Shown: positions 1-12,900 of the stretch, one piece after another
Position numbering within the stretch: position 1 is the first letter of the stretch
Layout: every line of letters begins with the position of its first letter
Source: Salminus brasiliensis
Taxonomy: Eukaryota > Chordata > Actinopteri > Characiformes > Bryconidae
Length of the DNA stretch: 64,000 nt
Direction of reading: 5' to 3'
NCBI RefSeq assembly: GCF_030463535.1
Contig: NC_132899.1
Span: forward strand, 17,399,490 to 17,463,489
Notes under the pieces: model-generated
Seen by the model: the letters and a program-made list of their open reading frames with translations, nothing else
The model's database searches: none
What the model was told of the DNA's origin: nothing
Made by a program: the position numbers and the translations under genes

Positions 1-725
1 GATATTTTCCCATGTCGAAGTAAAAAAAAAAGTCATTCCTTACAAAGGTTTACAATAAGCCACAATTCCACAGGAATATAGTAGGAATATATTGCCACTG
101 TTATTAAGTATATCATCTCGAGTATTGATTTAATGAGTTCATGAGGGGAATGTTTTTTACAGGATTACAGCCCATAAAAATGACGCTATAGTGATTATAT
201 AGAATATTACAAGAGCAGGGTTGTGTAGGCTGTGGCAAAGTACGGAAATCTGAGATTAATATTCTGCAAATCGATGTAAGTATTCAGTACACAAAGTAGC
301 ATATATTCACCTGCATGAGGCATAATAACCCAATATAGAATAGAAATGCAGCAAGTGCAAAAGTAACTCACCTATGACTCCCACTTTCAAATATGAAAGA
401 TGCTTCATTATACAGCCTGGTACTTTGCAGACACATCGTCCAGGAATCTGCGCTCAAATTGAATTAGTTCAACATTCACCTCATTCTTCATGTTTTGGCT
501 GAAATACTTGCTTAAAATTAGGATTGCATGATCCTTTCCTTCTTGGAATGCAGACTGCTACTGCATCTTCTACTCAGCAGGAGGAGAATACGTATGACTT
601 TTTTTGTCCTTGTGGATACTGCTCTCATAATCCCATTGCTTAACAGAAAGCCACCTCTACTCAGAGGCAGATAAAGAATGGGTTGGGATGCAGTGTTTAT
701 CTTGTGAGATGAATGGAAGAGCAGC
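1..725. other. 3' flank of slc35f3; no gene seen
   Basis: This stretch lies downstream of the slc35f3 stop codon on the minus strand, so part of it should be the 3' untranslated region. I see no coding exon, no clear poly(A) signal that could be assigned with confidence, and no recognisable repeat. The 60-100 codon open frames that overlap 697-1028 are other-frame shadows of the last slc35f3 exon. Confidence 0.5.
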
Positions 726-973
726 TTAGTGCGAGAGAGCTTGTTTGGAGTTGCAGTTCTTGGCCTCGCTGGCTCGGATGTGCAGCGTTTCTGTGTTTGT
801 GTCTTTTGTGCCCTCTTGTGGCTTGCCTCTGTCGTTCAGCATGGCGTGAAACTGCAGCACACACTGGTCCCAGTCCTCTGGCAGCAGCAGCAGCAGAAAG
901 CCCAGGCAGATGATGGACACTGCGATGACACGCACACTGTTGAACTGGATCTCGCACATGTAGCGGTCTATTA
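726..973 (-). CDS. slc35f3: slc35f3 last coding exon
   Basis: Acceptor ctttgcag leads into VIDRYMCEIQFNSVRVIAVS and the IICLGFLLLLLPEDW helix, followed by a hydrophilic tail ending KNCNSKQALSH and a TAA at 728-726. VIDRY..EI.FN.VRVIA and GFLLLLLPE are conserved in SLC35F3; the tail is lineage-specific. Confidence 0.94.
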
Positions 974-3900
974 CTGCAAAGAGGAGGGCACTTTTATTTG
1001 TTAGTCTGAGTGTATAAATTTCACTCAATAGCCCTTTTATCTGTCCACCTACTACACTGGTGCATTTTGTAGATTTATGGTTAATTACTGTAGTTAGTCT
1101 GTTGCTACACTGCTAGGGCACTGAAGGTCCGCCATCTACAAATGTCCAACAAACTGTTGACTAAATCTGACCAGTGAGTGAGTTGGTTACTAGAGAATGA
1201 TTAACACACACTGTGAATGGAAAAGATGAGCCACAGTTACAAGATACAAGTTACAAGATGTATCAACAAATTAGGTGTGTGTAAATAATTAACTGGCCAA
1301 TGAGTTTTCTTTAATAAACTGGTAACTCAGTGTAAACTAGTAGGCAGGTGTAAGAGCAACTCACCTGCATTCAAAGGTACACTCAGGACAACGCCCAAAG
1401 AAATCAGTGTGGGTAGTGTTATTAACATGCCAACGTTTAACAGGAAGCTGAACACTAGCAGGAAAAATGAAAGAAAATGAAGACAGTTATAATACAATTC
1501 AAAGATTTATGCATAAATAATGATAAAATAAGCAATAATTATACTGGCAGTCGAAGAGAACTGCTGTGAGAACAGATGTGAAAACATGTAAAGACAAGCC
1601 AACTTAAAATGATATTGTAACAGAGTCCACAGCATTTTTCAGTTAATTCAACTTGGCTTTAGTCAAAAGTCAATTTTGGTTTCTGAGGCTTTGTATCTCA
1701 GTTTAATCAACAATACAGCTCTGGAAAAAAATTAATGATCAGTTTCTCTGGTTTTACTATTTATAGACAATGTGTTCAGGGAAATTAACATGTTCATTGT
1801 ATTTCATAAACCATGGACAACATTTCCCCTAAATTCCAAATAAAATATTGCTATTTAGAACATTTATTTGCTGAAAAAGCTCAAAAACAACTACTCAAAA
1901 AATGCAAAAAAATGATTCTAACAATTATAATGCAAATTCAAACAACACAGTACTAATATTTGAACTTCAAAAATCATTATGGTAACATAACCTTGACTGC
2001 CAATCACAGCTTTTTTTGTCTGGGCAGGTTCTCCACTAGTCTTTCACATTGCTGTTGGGTGACGTTATGCCATTCATAGTCTGCAAACTCAGTTTTGTTT
2101 GATGAAATGGCTGCCATACACATAGAGACGAAAATTTAATTTAATAAATTAAGTGTCTTAATTTTTTCCAGAGCTGTACATATTGAGTTGAACTGACTGA
2201 AAAACAATACATATTTTATTCGATTTTCAGTCTGTATTTCTTCCTCAATTTAACAGCGCTGAGCCCTTGCTGGAATTTAAACTAATGATCTCCTCACTCT
2301 TGATGAGCAGTTTATAATTTTGAATCTCATCAACATCAGAGCCCCCCATGGTCAGGAGTCTGAGAATAAACAGGCCTTCCCCATGTAATAGGAAGTCATA
2401 GCCTGCAGATGGAAATAAACAGTAAACATACTGGAGGGAGGAGAACACAGACTACAAGTCTTACAAAATATTTCAGCATTTCAAAATATTTACTAATGTT
2501 TCAGAGTCAGCTCCTCTCAGTACGGATTGTTGACCAAACTGAGATGCAGGACTGACCCATGTAAGATAGTATGTGCTTTTTTTCTTATCCACACATTTCC
2601 CAACTAGTTCTCAAATGTGTTTAAACCTGGATATTGTGTTGGTCATGAATTCACCTGAACTTCTGAACTTTACTCTTCCTTCCAACATATTGTCTTGTTG
2701 GCAGAGCAAGACATTTCTGTTGGAACTCACCCCAATATAAGCAGGAACAGATTGCATCAATCTCATTCAAAACAGTTGCAAAACATCAGTGTATGACAAA
2801 TTTTTGCATCTGAGTCATTCATTTTGGCCGCCGGTGTAATTACACGGACAGATGTTTTGGATATCTTTTTTTTTTTTAAATTCAGGTTTCATCTATAAAA
2901 AAGGGTCACCGTACCCAGCAGAAGTGCAGCCACACCACACAGACTGAGCCAGGGGATGTCTCCAGGAGTGCCAAAATCCTCAGCCCCCGTGAGGAGAAGT
3001 ATAAGTGGGACAACGCTGACAAAGAGCATGTTAGCGCCTCCAAGGACAGTCAGGTATAGGGCTGCCTCACCCAGCTTGGCACTACCCAAAACTAGCTTGA
3101 ACAGTACCTGTGGGGACAGGGGCATGCTCATAAATCACTCTGTAGTTACAGTCTCAGCAGAAAACAATGCAGCTTTTTAGTGCCCAGGGCAAGTGCTAGA
3201 TGATCTAATGTGGCATGCAGCTCGGGTCATATCTGCTCACCTTGTACATGGCTGCCGTGGATGCAGATCCAACAATCAGTGAGATGCCAATTACAGAGTG
3301 ACTGTGGAAACCATCCGCATACGTTATCATTACTATGCCAGCAATTGCTAAAATGGCTGCAACAATCTGCAGAGAAGACACAGCAAGGGATTTTAAGCCA
3401 CGCTGACTGGTGTAGAAATTCAGCTTTCATCTGTACCAAGTTCCACAAATAATAATTTCCCAGAGCAAAACTGAACACAACACTGAACTCATTGACTTGA
3501 AACAAGCTTAAAATAGAAGCCAATAGGAATATGCTTTATAATTGTGTTTATAACCAGACCTCAAGTTCAGCACCCAGCCCATTAACTTTTGTTATATATT
3601 TGTTTCAAGTCAGTGTTCTGTTCATTTGCTATGTATAAGGTTGTAAAATGCATCAAAGTCATTGTCCATGGTAACTGACTGTAAAAAAAACACAGTAATA
3701 CACTATAAAAGACCACTTTGTTTAGTTTGGTGCCTCACCCTGATGCCCATGAAGCGGTCACGCAGTACAATCCAGGAGATGAGGAAAACGAAGGCACGGG
3801 TGCAGCAGAAAAGGGCGCAGGCGTCGGTGGGGGGGATTCTGCGCAGGCCCTGTAGGTACAGGTAGCTTGTGAGGATCCACAGCACTCCGAATGGAGCCAC

Positions 3901-6900
3901 TCGTGACAGCAGCGTCCTCACCGACAACCCATCATCTCCCAAGAACTGACAGCACTCCCTGCATTTACACACAAATAAACACTGATAATCACTCAGCACC
4001 CAATTAGATAACTGCAGTGTCATCCACTGTGAGCACAGCGTCTAACCTCAACCCCCAATGCAGCAATGAGCATTCTGTTTAGTAACTCACTCTTAACCAT
4101 ATATACATCACAGATTAGATTCATAGTGGCTAATGAATAATAATCTTCAGAATTCCAGCATATCAAGCAAAATTTTAAAAATCCTAATTAACACATTATT
4201 TCCCTTATCCCAAATGTAGACCAGTATCCTGGTAATCCTAAAATGAACAAAAGTGCTGTGTGTTAAACGTCAATCGTAGCCATCTCAAAGCTCAAATCTT
4301 TGTCTGTACTTTTGTCCATTTGTCCATTTTGACAAAAGTGCCAGAAACCACATAAGCAAATAGTATTCAGTCATTTTTCTCTCAGTTTTACTAATTAAAC
4401 TTTGAAATATGTGCAAATTGTTTTTTTTGTATGGCCATAAGGCCAAAAAAGCACACTGTGCTGTCAAAAAACTTCACAACAAAAAGCCCTAAACAAAACT
4501 GAACGTTGAAGGTATGGAGATAATTATTAAACACGGTGGATGCAGTTGGATTAGAATGAGTGATGTTACAGGTATGTAAACACAGGTATGTAAACACTGT
4601 GTTTTTCAAAAACGTATGTGCAATACTAGCTGCAGCTAACTCAGGTAGTGCTTGATAATGGGGACTCATGGGAGCTCATTACAAAGTAATATCGGACAGT
4701 GAATACACTTGACAGATACAAAGGAAAAAACAGTTCCAGTGTTCTGTCGTGTATCTGTCGAGTTGTGTAACCTTGTCAAAGCATGCTACCACAGTGTATA
4801 TTCACAGATAAAGCTGCCTAAATGAACCATATTTAGATAGCATTAATGACTAAATCAGGATCAATATAAGGTTATTGAGGTGATAAGAAATCTTTTTCTT
4901 TTTTTTCACAGTTTTTACCCTCAAGCAAATATTATCAGTAATCTCAGATTGTATTAGGCACATGAGAAAAAGATAATTATCATGAAAAAATGCATGGAAG
5001 TGTACAAAACTGTGGGTCACTGCATGCGCAGAACTTCTAGACAGGACATATTGATGGGTAAACAACTCCACAGAACACTGCTGCTTCACCCCAAGTGTGT
5101 GAAGAAGCAGTATCGCAGGTCCTTCCTTCCTGCTGCCATCAGACTCCACAACCAGCACTGCTCCCAGTGGACCACATACACACACACTTAACAACACACA
5201 CAACATTGAGTTCCCTTAATGTAAAAATACCCCCCCACACACACACACACATATGCAATTAAGAGTCATTTTCAAAAACCTGTAAATAACCTGTAAATAA
5301 TATTATTGCTTTTTTACTTCTATTGTTTATTTTGTGTATATAGTGGTAATTTATCTATGTTTTTGTAACTGAGTGTCTTGCTATCCCTCTCTGCTGTGAC
5401 ACTGACAATTTCCCCACTGTGGGACTAATAAAGGATTATCTTATCTTATCTTAACACTGGTCTTGTTAAAGACGCCAACTTTGCATGTCAGGAATGTGTC
5501 AACTTTGGGGCAAGAGGGAACTGGAAATATGAATTTTCCCAACCATGCCTTAAATAGTGAAGAAACTGTCTACTTAATAAAAGAAAAAACTCTGCCTGCT
5601 TCTGTTAACTTCAAACCTCAGAAACCTTCCGATTTCTGCTGAGTTGACAAAACAACCCAAAGAACTGCAGGCTCATGGGAGCCAGTTAAGGAAATCAGGA
5701 AAAGGTCAAGCCACCTGCCTTTACAGCCCAGTTAATCAGAACTGCAGAATTGACTTCATCAGCCTTTCTGAAGGTCAGGTTGATTAAGCTGCTTCTTTAG
5801 AAAGGTCTCTCACCTGAACCGCTGCCGAGGGGTCTGCCGGTCCTTGCTGCAGCACAGGTGGCCTAGGTAGTAGAGGGGGAATATGACACAGTTCCAGGAG
5901 GTGCAGAACCAGGTGAGTGTGAACGGAATATTGAGCTGTCTAACTGTGAGCTTGGCCAGCTGGGTGGAGCCCGACCAGGAAGCACAGATGCAGAGCACGG
6001 TGATGACGCCCCAAAGCGCCCGCCGCAGATGGACTGCAGTCACACGCAGACAGCAGTGCACTCTCTGCCTCCTGCTCATGCCCTCTGACTTCACTCCGCC
6101 TTCTCCAACATGGCCGTCCACCTTCTCCCTGCTTGGCTGCTCCACAGCTGCAGTCATGGGCACAACATAGAGTTAAAAGCGTGTAAATAGGTATGCACTG
6201 AGTTGCTAGCTTAGTTGGTGGTCAACTACTCACATGACATCTGGTAGTGGTGGTCTAATAGTAGTTCCTTTGCATTGAAATATGGACTAGAGGGTGACTG
6301 ACAAATATTATGGATGCAACAACAGCCATAAAATAACCATTGATTATCTTGTTATAGGGGCACCGGTAAAGAGGTGGGATACATATATCAGCAACTGAGT
6401 TCTTCCAGTTAATGTGTTGGAAGCAGGAAAAAAGGCAAGCCTACGGATTTGAGTGACTCTGACAAGGGCCAAACTGATTGATGTGGTTATGAAGTTTGGT
6501 GTGTGTAGGTATGAGATTGGGGTGCATTGCCATCTCCTTTTATAATGAGCTAAGACTGAGGAAGTACCCTTGGGTAATTTAACTTGAAGAGTGCACAGCT
6601 TACACTTGAAGTGAGGAGGTATAATATAGCTCCATCTGCACCATCTGCCTTAGCGCTTATTATTAATGCATTAAAGACATTTTTCTGCATTGCACCCAGT
6701 CACCTTTAAATGCAGTGCTAGCAGTTGAGGTATGTAAATCATTTAATGTGCTCAAACAAGGACTCAAGAATCTACAAACACTATAATTAAGCTTGATTAA
6801 TTGAGTTAATGGGAAGATTAATGACTAGGTACTGTCTTCAGTCAATTTGCATAGACTTAAATACCCAACTTAAACAACTTGCCATAAACCATGAGTGTAA

Positions 6901-9900
6901 ATTGAAGCCTACAGACTATGCTGTCTATCATGGTTATTCGTTTCCCACTAGACTTCTAACTCACACCTTTCTAGTAGGGCTGTGAGAGGAGGTTAAGCAG
7001 CCATTCCAGTGTGTGCCAGCAAAGGATTGAGCTGTCGGTGCAGAAGTCAGTAAGCTGGGAGGGCTGGGAGGCAGACAGACTGTCCCCAAGCAACAGAGCG
7101 AGACACTCATTATTCTATCAGAGTGAAGCCAGGGACCAGGCACTATGATAGCTAATGTGAGTTCCAGCGCTGACTACAACACAGCAGAAACACTAATGAA
7201 TGATCATGGCGAACCAGGCTTTGGTTACACTATTATGCAATGCATGTTTGATCACACTATTATCCAATACTAAAACTATTTTTTATGCAGCATCAGTTAA
7301 ACAAGCTTTACAGAATGTTGGCAAACATTTCGGTTCAGTCCAATGCACTCATTTACAAGTTTTCTCAAAATTCATAATTTTAAAGCAACGTTATGCAACA
7401 ACTGTCTTGATCCTGTTTGGTTAAGTAACATGCAATCTGTGTCACAAAATAAAGGCTTACTACTTAGTGAGGTTTGTTGAAGGACCAGTGAGATCTTTGA
7501 TGCCTGCCGTCTTCTCTTATGCCAAGAAACATTCTTTATAATGAAGACTAAGTGCCTCGTTTTCAGGCTCACATTAATTCCCCACTCTCATGATTCTTCT
7601 GTTTCTGCCCGCAAGGAAAAGCGCAGAGAGTTAAGTATTAATTTGCTATAAATTTTAAGAACTGTCAAGCTACAATATTGCCTTGGATGAATTAAAGGAA
7701 AAACCAAGAGCTTTTGACATAGTTCACAAGATATTTCCATTTCTCTGCAGCGCATTGTGCTCCTGTTTCCCAGCACAGTCCTCATGCTGCTAATCTCATG
7801 CAGTCTTATGTGTTTGGAAAATGGAAAGTAGTGCACTGTCTGTGCTGTGGCACAAAGCAGCACAAAGACACCAGTTGTTCTGTGCAGTGACCCGGGGGGC
7901 ATCTTTGACAGGGAACCGTTTTAGCTACTGTTTTATTTGCTGTGTGAGAGACATACTGTAATTTTCCCTGTGACACTGTCTGACCACTAAGTCTCATCTG
8001 TCTGACCACTAAGTCACGTCTCGTCATCGATCGCCGATTTAATCTGAACAGGAGCCGTCACACCCCATATTTCACCCCACAGGTCTAACAGCACAGAGTC
8101 ACTGCCAAAGTCATCTTGGCACAGTTCAATGACCCTCGTTCAGATCACTTCTGTTCCAGGAGTCTGGATGAACTCAAACGCACAGGTCGGAGCTCCGTGA
8201 TGGGTAAATGTGATGACCACTTTAGTTTTCTGAGACAGTCTTTACCAAGTATGGACATCATCGCCAGACTGCTAGTTGTTGAGATCACATCTTTGCTTGT
8301 GCTAGTGTCTGCATAAGACCAGTACAAATTAGCAAGAGTCAGAAAGCTAAAGCTGTAGAAGCTAGAGGTGCTAGGCTAAAAGCTACGCACTGTTAGGTAC
8401 ATTCTCATCTGTAAAGTACTTGCTGACAGCCAAAAAAAAAAAACACTGTTCGGAGGAGCACAGCTGACAGAAGTGAAAAGGGGCTCCTCAGGAAAAGTCC
8501 TGCGTCCCAGGAAAAGTATCAGCTAAAATCTGAAGCCTGGCTGATGGGGTCTGTTCATCTCTAATCAAACCAAGAGGACAGCAACAGTATCTGGTAAGAA
8601 TAGGGAATGATAAAAATAATTATGGTTATATGCTAGGCTAGGCAAGGCTAGGTTAGGCTAAGCCATGCTATGTGGCTGCTGTGGGCCGTCCCGTACACCA
8701 GCCAGTAATAGCAGTGTTATTTATTTCAGGAAGATACCATAAATGGAAAATCTGGATGTTTGGCTCGGAGGTAAAATAACAGGGTTGTAAACAGACTTGT
8801 AAAACCACATTTGAGCTTTTTTTTTTGCTCCAACCAAAGTCACATCCTTACTATTTATACATTAAAAAACTTGCATTTTATGGTTCCTTTAAGTTAACTG
8901 AAAGACATAATTATGCTGTTAAAACATATAGTTCATAAAACATTTATTATTATTATGTGAAAAATATGTACACATTTGCGAATGTTTATGAAAAGTAGAT
9001 TTTTGCATGTGTGCTAAATACGATCCACACATGGAAACTACACTGCAAAAACTTATAATTCCCTGGTTTTGTGATGCCATAAAAAGTAGTGCAGTTATAA
9101 TCACTGCAGTTATGAAGAGGGGTTCACCCTGAGCTGAATTTAAACAAGGCACAATGCATGGCAGCCAAGGACAGATGTTCTAAGAGAGATTGAAAAATGG
9201 TCATAAAAATGAACGGACATCTTATATAAGCCTTTTGATGTAATGTATTTTATTCATGCACAAAATTATGTACTCATTTGGATCAAGTTCACTTTTTCGG
9301 TGTTTGTCTGCAGTGTGTTCACTGGGTGTAAAGGAGAACTGGTGCAGTTAACTTTGCAGCAAGCCATACTGCCCCTGGCTCCACAGCGATACAGCAAAGA
9401 TTAAAGTTTGCATTCTCTTCTCTGCACTGCACAGGGATAGTGGGGATGATGGAAGGGTACGTGAGAGTGCATACAAATCAGCCTCCATCCACACTATGCC
9501 ACATCCTGCAAAAGAATGAGACTGAGTCTTCACTCAGCTCTGATGACTCAGCAGATGCAGCCTATGCTACTTTCTCATTTACAGTAGAATCACGCCAGAG
9601 GTACTGTAACAACATATTCAACTGCAGAATCCATCTTACTGTTGTTATTATTATTATTATTATCATCTTATCTAGCGTTATTAATGGCTTGTAATTCAAG
9701 GCAACATGTGACAGTGTGCACTAATACTAATATTATGCACACAGTACACTTTAGCATGCGTTGTCTGTAAGAAACCTTCATCCCTTACACGGTCTGCTTC
9801 AGTTACACAATTGATTGTGTTGTTTCTGCTGCTCTGGCTGCTTCATCAACATTCCCAAATACAGGCCTAAGCAGACAGCTGCTGAATTACAACTGCAGAG

Positions 9901-12900
9901 CTGCAGAGTGGCTTAAACTGATGCGGAGGTGTATTAGTAGTGGCAGTCTAAGATCAATGTGTTTACAGTCACCTGAAAGTGGTCAGTTCACCTGAAACAT
10001 CCATCATTCACCACAATCTCAGTCTACCCACCAAGGGTCAGTAGGGCCTGTAAGAACAATTTCAAAACCTTCAGCTTGTTTAGATGTGCTTTATACTGAA
10101 ATCTGTCATCAGGATACAGAGTTTTCTTTCAAGAACTTTTTTTTTTTATTTCTGCAGGGATCACTGCACTGACAGCTATCATTTCTAAATTATAATACAA
10201 AGGGATGAAGCATCTAACTAAAAACTGAACTGAATGTCCTGTAGCCTTCTGCCTGGTGAGCATCAAATACTTTAATTTTGGAATGCTCTTTTTCTTTTTT
10301 CCCTCTGGAAAAACAAATGTAATACAATAAATTAAAATCAAATTCTGAAACAAATGTTTCACCTTTAACTTTGTGCCTTTTAGAGATCATCTTCTCATCT
10401 ACTCACTTTTGACCAAATGGGGCCAAGACTTCTGCATGCCACTGTATGCGAGTTACCCCTCTTTAACATAACAGATTAGCTTTTGGACCTTTTGCTTATT
10501 ACGTTCTGAATGGTCTTTGGCAATCATTGGGATGATGATGTCCATTTTTCCTGAAAACAAGCTGAAATGTGGACTCATCTGTCCACAGAACAAGTTTCCA
10601 CTGTCTGCCGGCCCGTCTAAGATTAGCTTGTGCCCAGAGAACTCAGCGGTGTCTGTGCATATTACTGATGAATGGTTTTCTCTTTGCATGATAGAGTTTC
10701 AGGTGGTATTTCTTGATGCAGCATTGATGCAGTATTCCCAAGCATATGTGGCTGTATTTATCGCAGTAGCATGAGGGTTTTATGTGCAATGTCATCTAAA
10801 AGCTCAAAGATCATTGATTATTTGGTATGACTTGAGTTTTCTACAAACTTTTCAGTTCCTACTTCACTGAGTGTGTTTCAGGCATCAAATTTAACAATTT
10901 AACATCATTTAACAACATCCAACAACCCGAAACATTGCATGCAAATTATTGTTTTTATAGCATTTTACTTTTCTACAAATATTATACATATTAGTTTCAT
11001 TATATTTACCAAATAATTAGTAATTACTAAAAAATAAAATGAGTTATTCTTAATAAGTTAACTTATTATAACTTGTTATTCTATAATTAAAGTGTCTAAT
11101 GCAAACACATTGACTTAGGTATAGAAATGTGTAATAAATGTTTGGACCTTACCGGTGGGTACTTTTGTATTATGCCTTTAAATTATGAATAAACTATGCC
11201 TTTAGCTAGATAGTTAATAGCTTTGTGTGCAACTCTCTTAAAAGGTGCCAGAAGGTATCCTTTTATTAAATACCATAGATTTTTTCAGTACATTTTCAGT
11301 ACCCAAAAAACTTTCCACGGTTGTTTATTTTCCAAATATAAGGAACCATGTACTAAAAGGTTCTTTATGGTCTTTTTATGACTTTTTTCAAAATAATCTT
11401 TTACGTCCCATTTGGCTGCACCGTTTTTAAAGGGTTTAACTCATGATCAATAGTTACTCTACATGGACAAATGTATTGGGACACCTGCTCATTCTTTTAA
11501 AATCAACGGTATTAAAAAGAGTGTATCCTGCTTTTGTTGGAGTAACTGTCTCTAATGTCCAGAGAAAGCTTTCTACTAGATTTTTGGGGCATTGCTGTTT
11601 GCTGAGGATTTGATTGGATTCAGCGACAAGAGTGTTAGTGAGGATGTTGGGTGATCACCATCTAACGTCATCACAAAAGTATTGGATGGCGCACCAACAT
11701 TCCAGAGAACACAGTTTTACAGCTCCACAGCTTAATGCTGGGGGGGTGGGGGTTTCTTTATACTCCTCTAGCCTATGCCTACCATTAGGCATGGTGCCAA
11801 CAGACTCATGCTTATCTGCTCCAGAGAGTCATATTCTGTTGCCATTACTCCTCTACTGAGACTAGACAAGCTGTGTGCCTGCATTGGCACATCTGTGTCA
11901 GCAACGGGTGCGACTTGAAGTAACTGAATGCATTCATTAGAAGGGGTGTCCACAATATAGTGTATGTTCATGTATGAGTTATTTGATAGCAGATAACCAT
12001 CTACAAAACCAGCTTTTCTATCATAGAGATGAACCAGCAAAAGATGTAGAATTAAATAAATAAATTTGACACATATTAAGATTTATGCTGAGCTGAGTTA
12101 TGTTACGGTATGAGGAGGTAAATTAAAGTATGACAAGTTATGACAAGAGCCACCTGTGTCCCGTAGTCTTCAGGTGCTGCCTTACCTCTGTTAGCTGTGC
12201 TCCACGGCTGGTACCCATAGTAGCCGGTGATCCTGAGGATGCGCTCCTCGATGGACGCATTATTGATGTCCTCCACAGACCGGGAACACTTGACTTCTTC
12301 CTTAATTTCTTCGTCGACAACAAGAGACTTGAGCTGTCGGAGTTGGGGGCTGATATCTGACAGGCGGCGTGGACTCATGTGGGGAGATTTCTGCATTCCT
12401 CTGAAAGGAAAAGCAAAAAGGAGAGTGGGCAAAGCACAGGAAAACACACACCAGAGCTCTGCACTGAGCTGGAGAAGTCCCCCTCCCTCCCTTACTCCTG
12501 CACAACTCTAGCACACGACTCTCTCTCCTGCTGCTCTCCTACATTTGGCCACAGAAATGCACTCATCCGTCAAAGCGGGATGCGGAGCAAGAAATGAACA
12601 GGCCAGACTCACTCTGAGACCAATAAGGTACCTTTCATCTCACACATCAGTGAGCCACTTTAAGGAGGTGGTGAGTGAGGTGATTTATTTTGTGTGTGTG
12701 TGTGTGTGGATGTCAGTCTATGACTGATGTTATGACTAAAGTTTGACTGACCAGCTGTATCTTGCATCATGCCATGGAGGTAAATCTAACTGTACACAAA
12801 CAGTGAATGACTGCAATTGACATTTGCATTTAAGGCAGTTGGTAGATGTTCTTATCCAGAGTTACTGCACACGAGGAGCATGAGGAGGAAACACTGGGGA

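Larger units (their letters stand above)
6148..12185 (-). other. slc35f3: slc35f3 intron 2, 6.0 kb, repeat debris
   Basis: No coding exon is visible between exons 2 and 3. Besides the elements listed separately (Tc1 fragment at 6365, repeats at 10385 and 11229, MITE at 11455) it has a short cluster of gctaggcta/ggttaggc repeats at 8629-8670 and an (att)n run at 9638-9662. Open frames of 60-104 codons here have no recognisable product. Confidence 0.6.

Noticed and set aside
3227-3523. 98-codon minus-strand frame
   Set aside because: Overlaps slc35f3 exon 5 in the wrong frame; the true 42-codon reading there matches SLC35F3.
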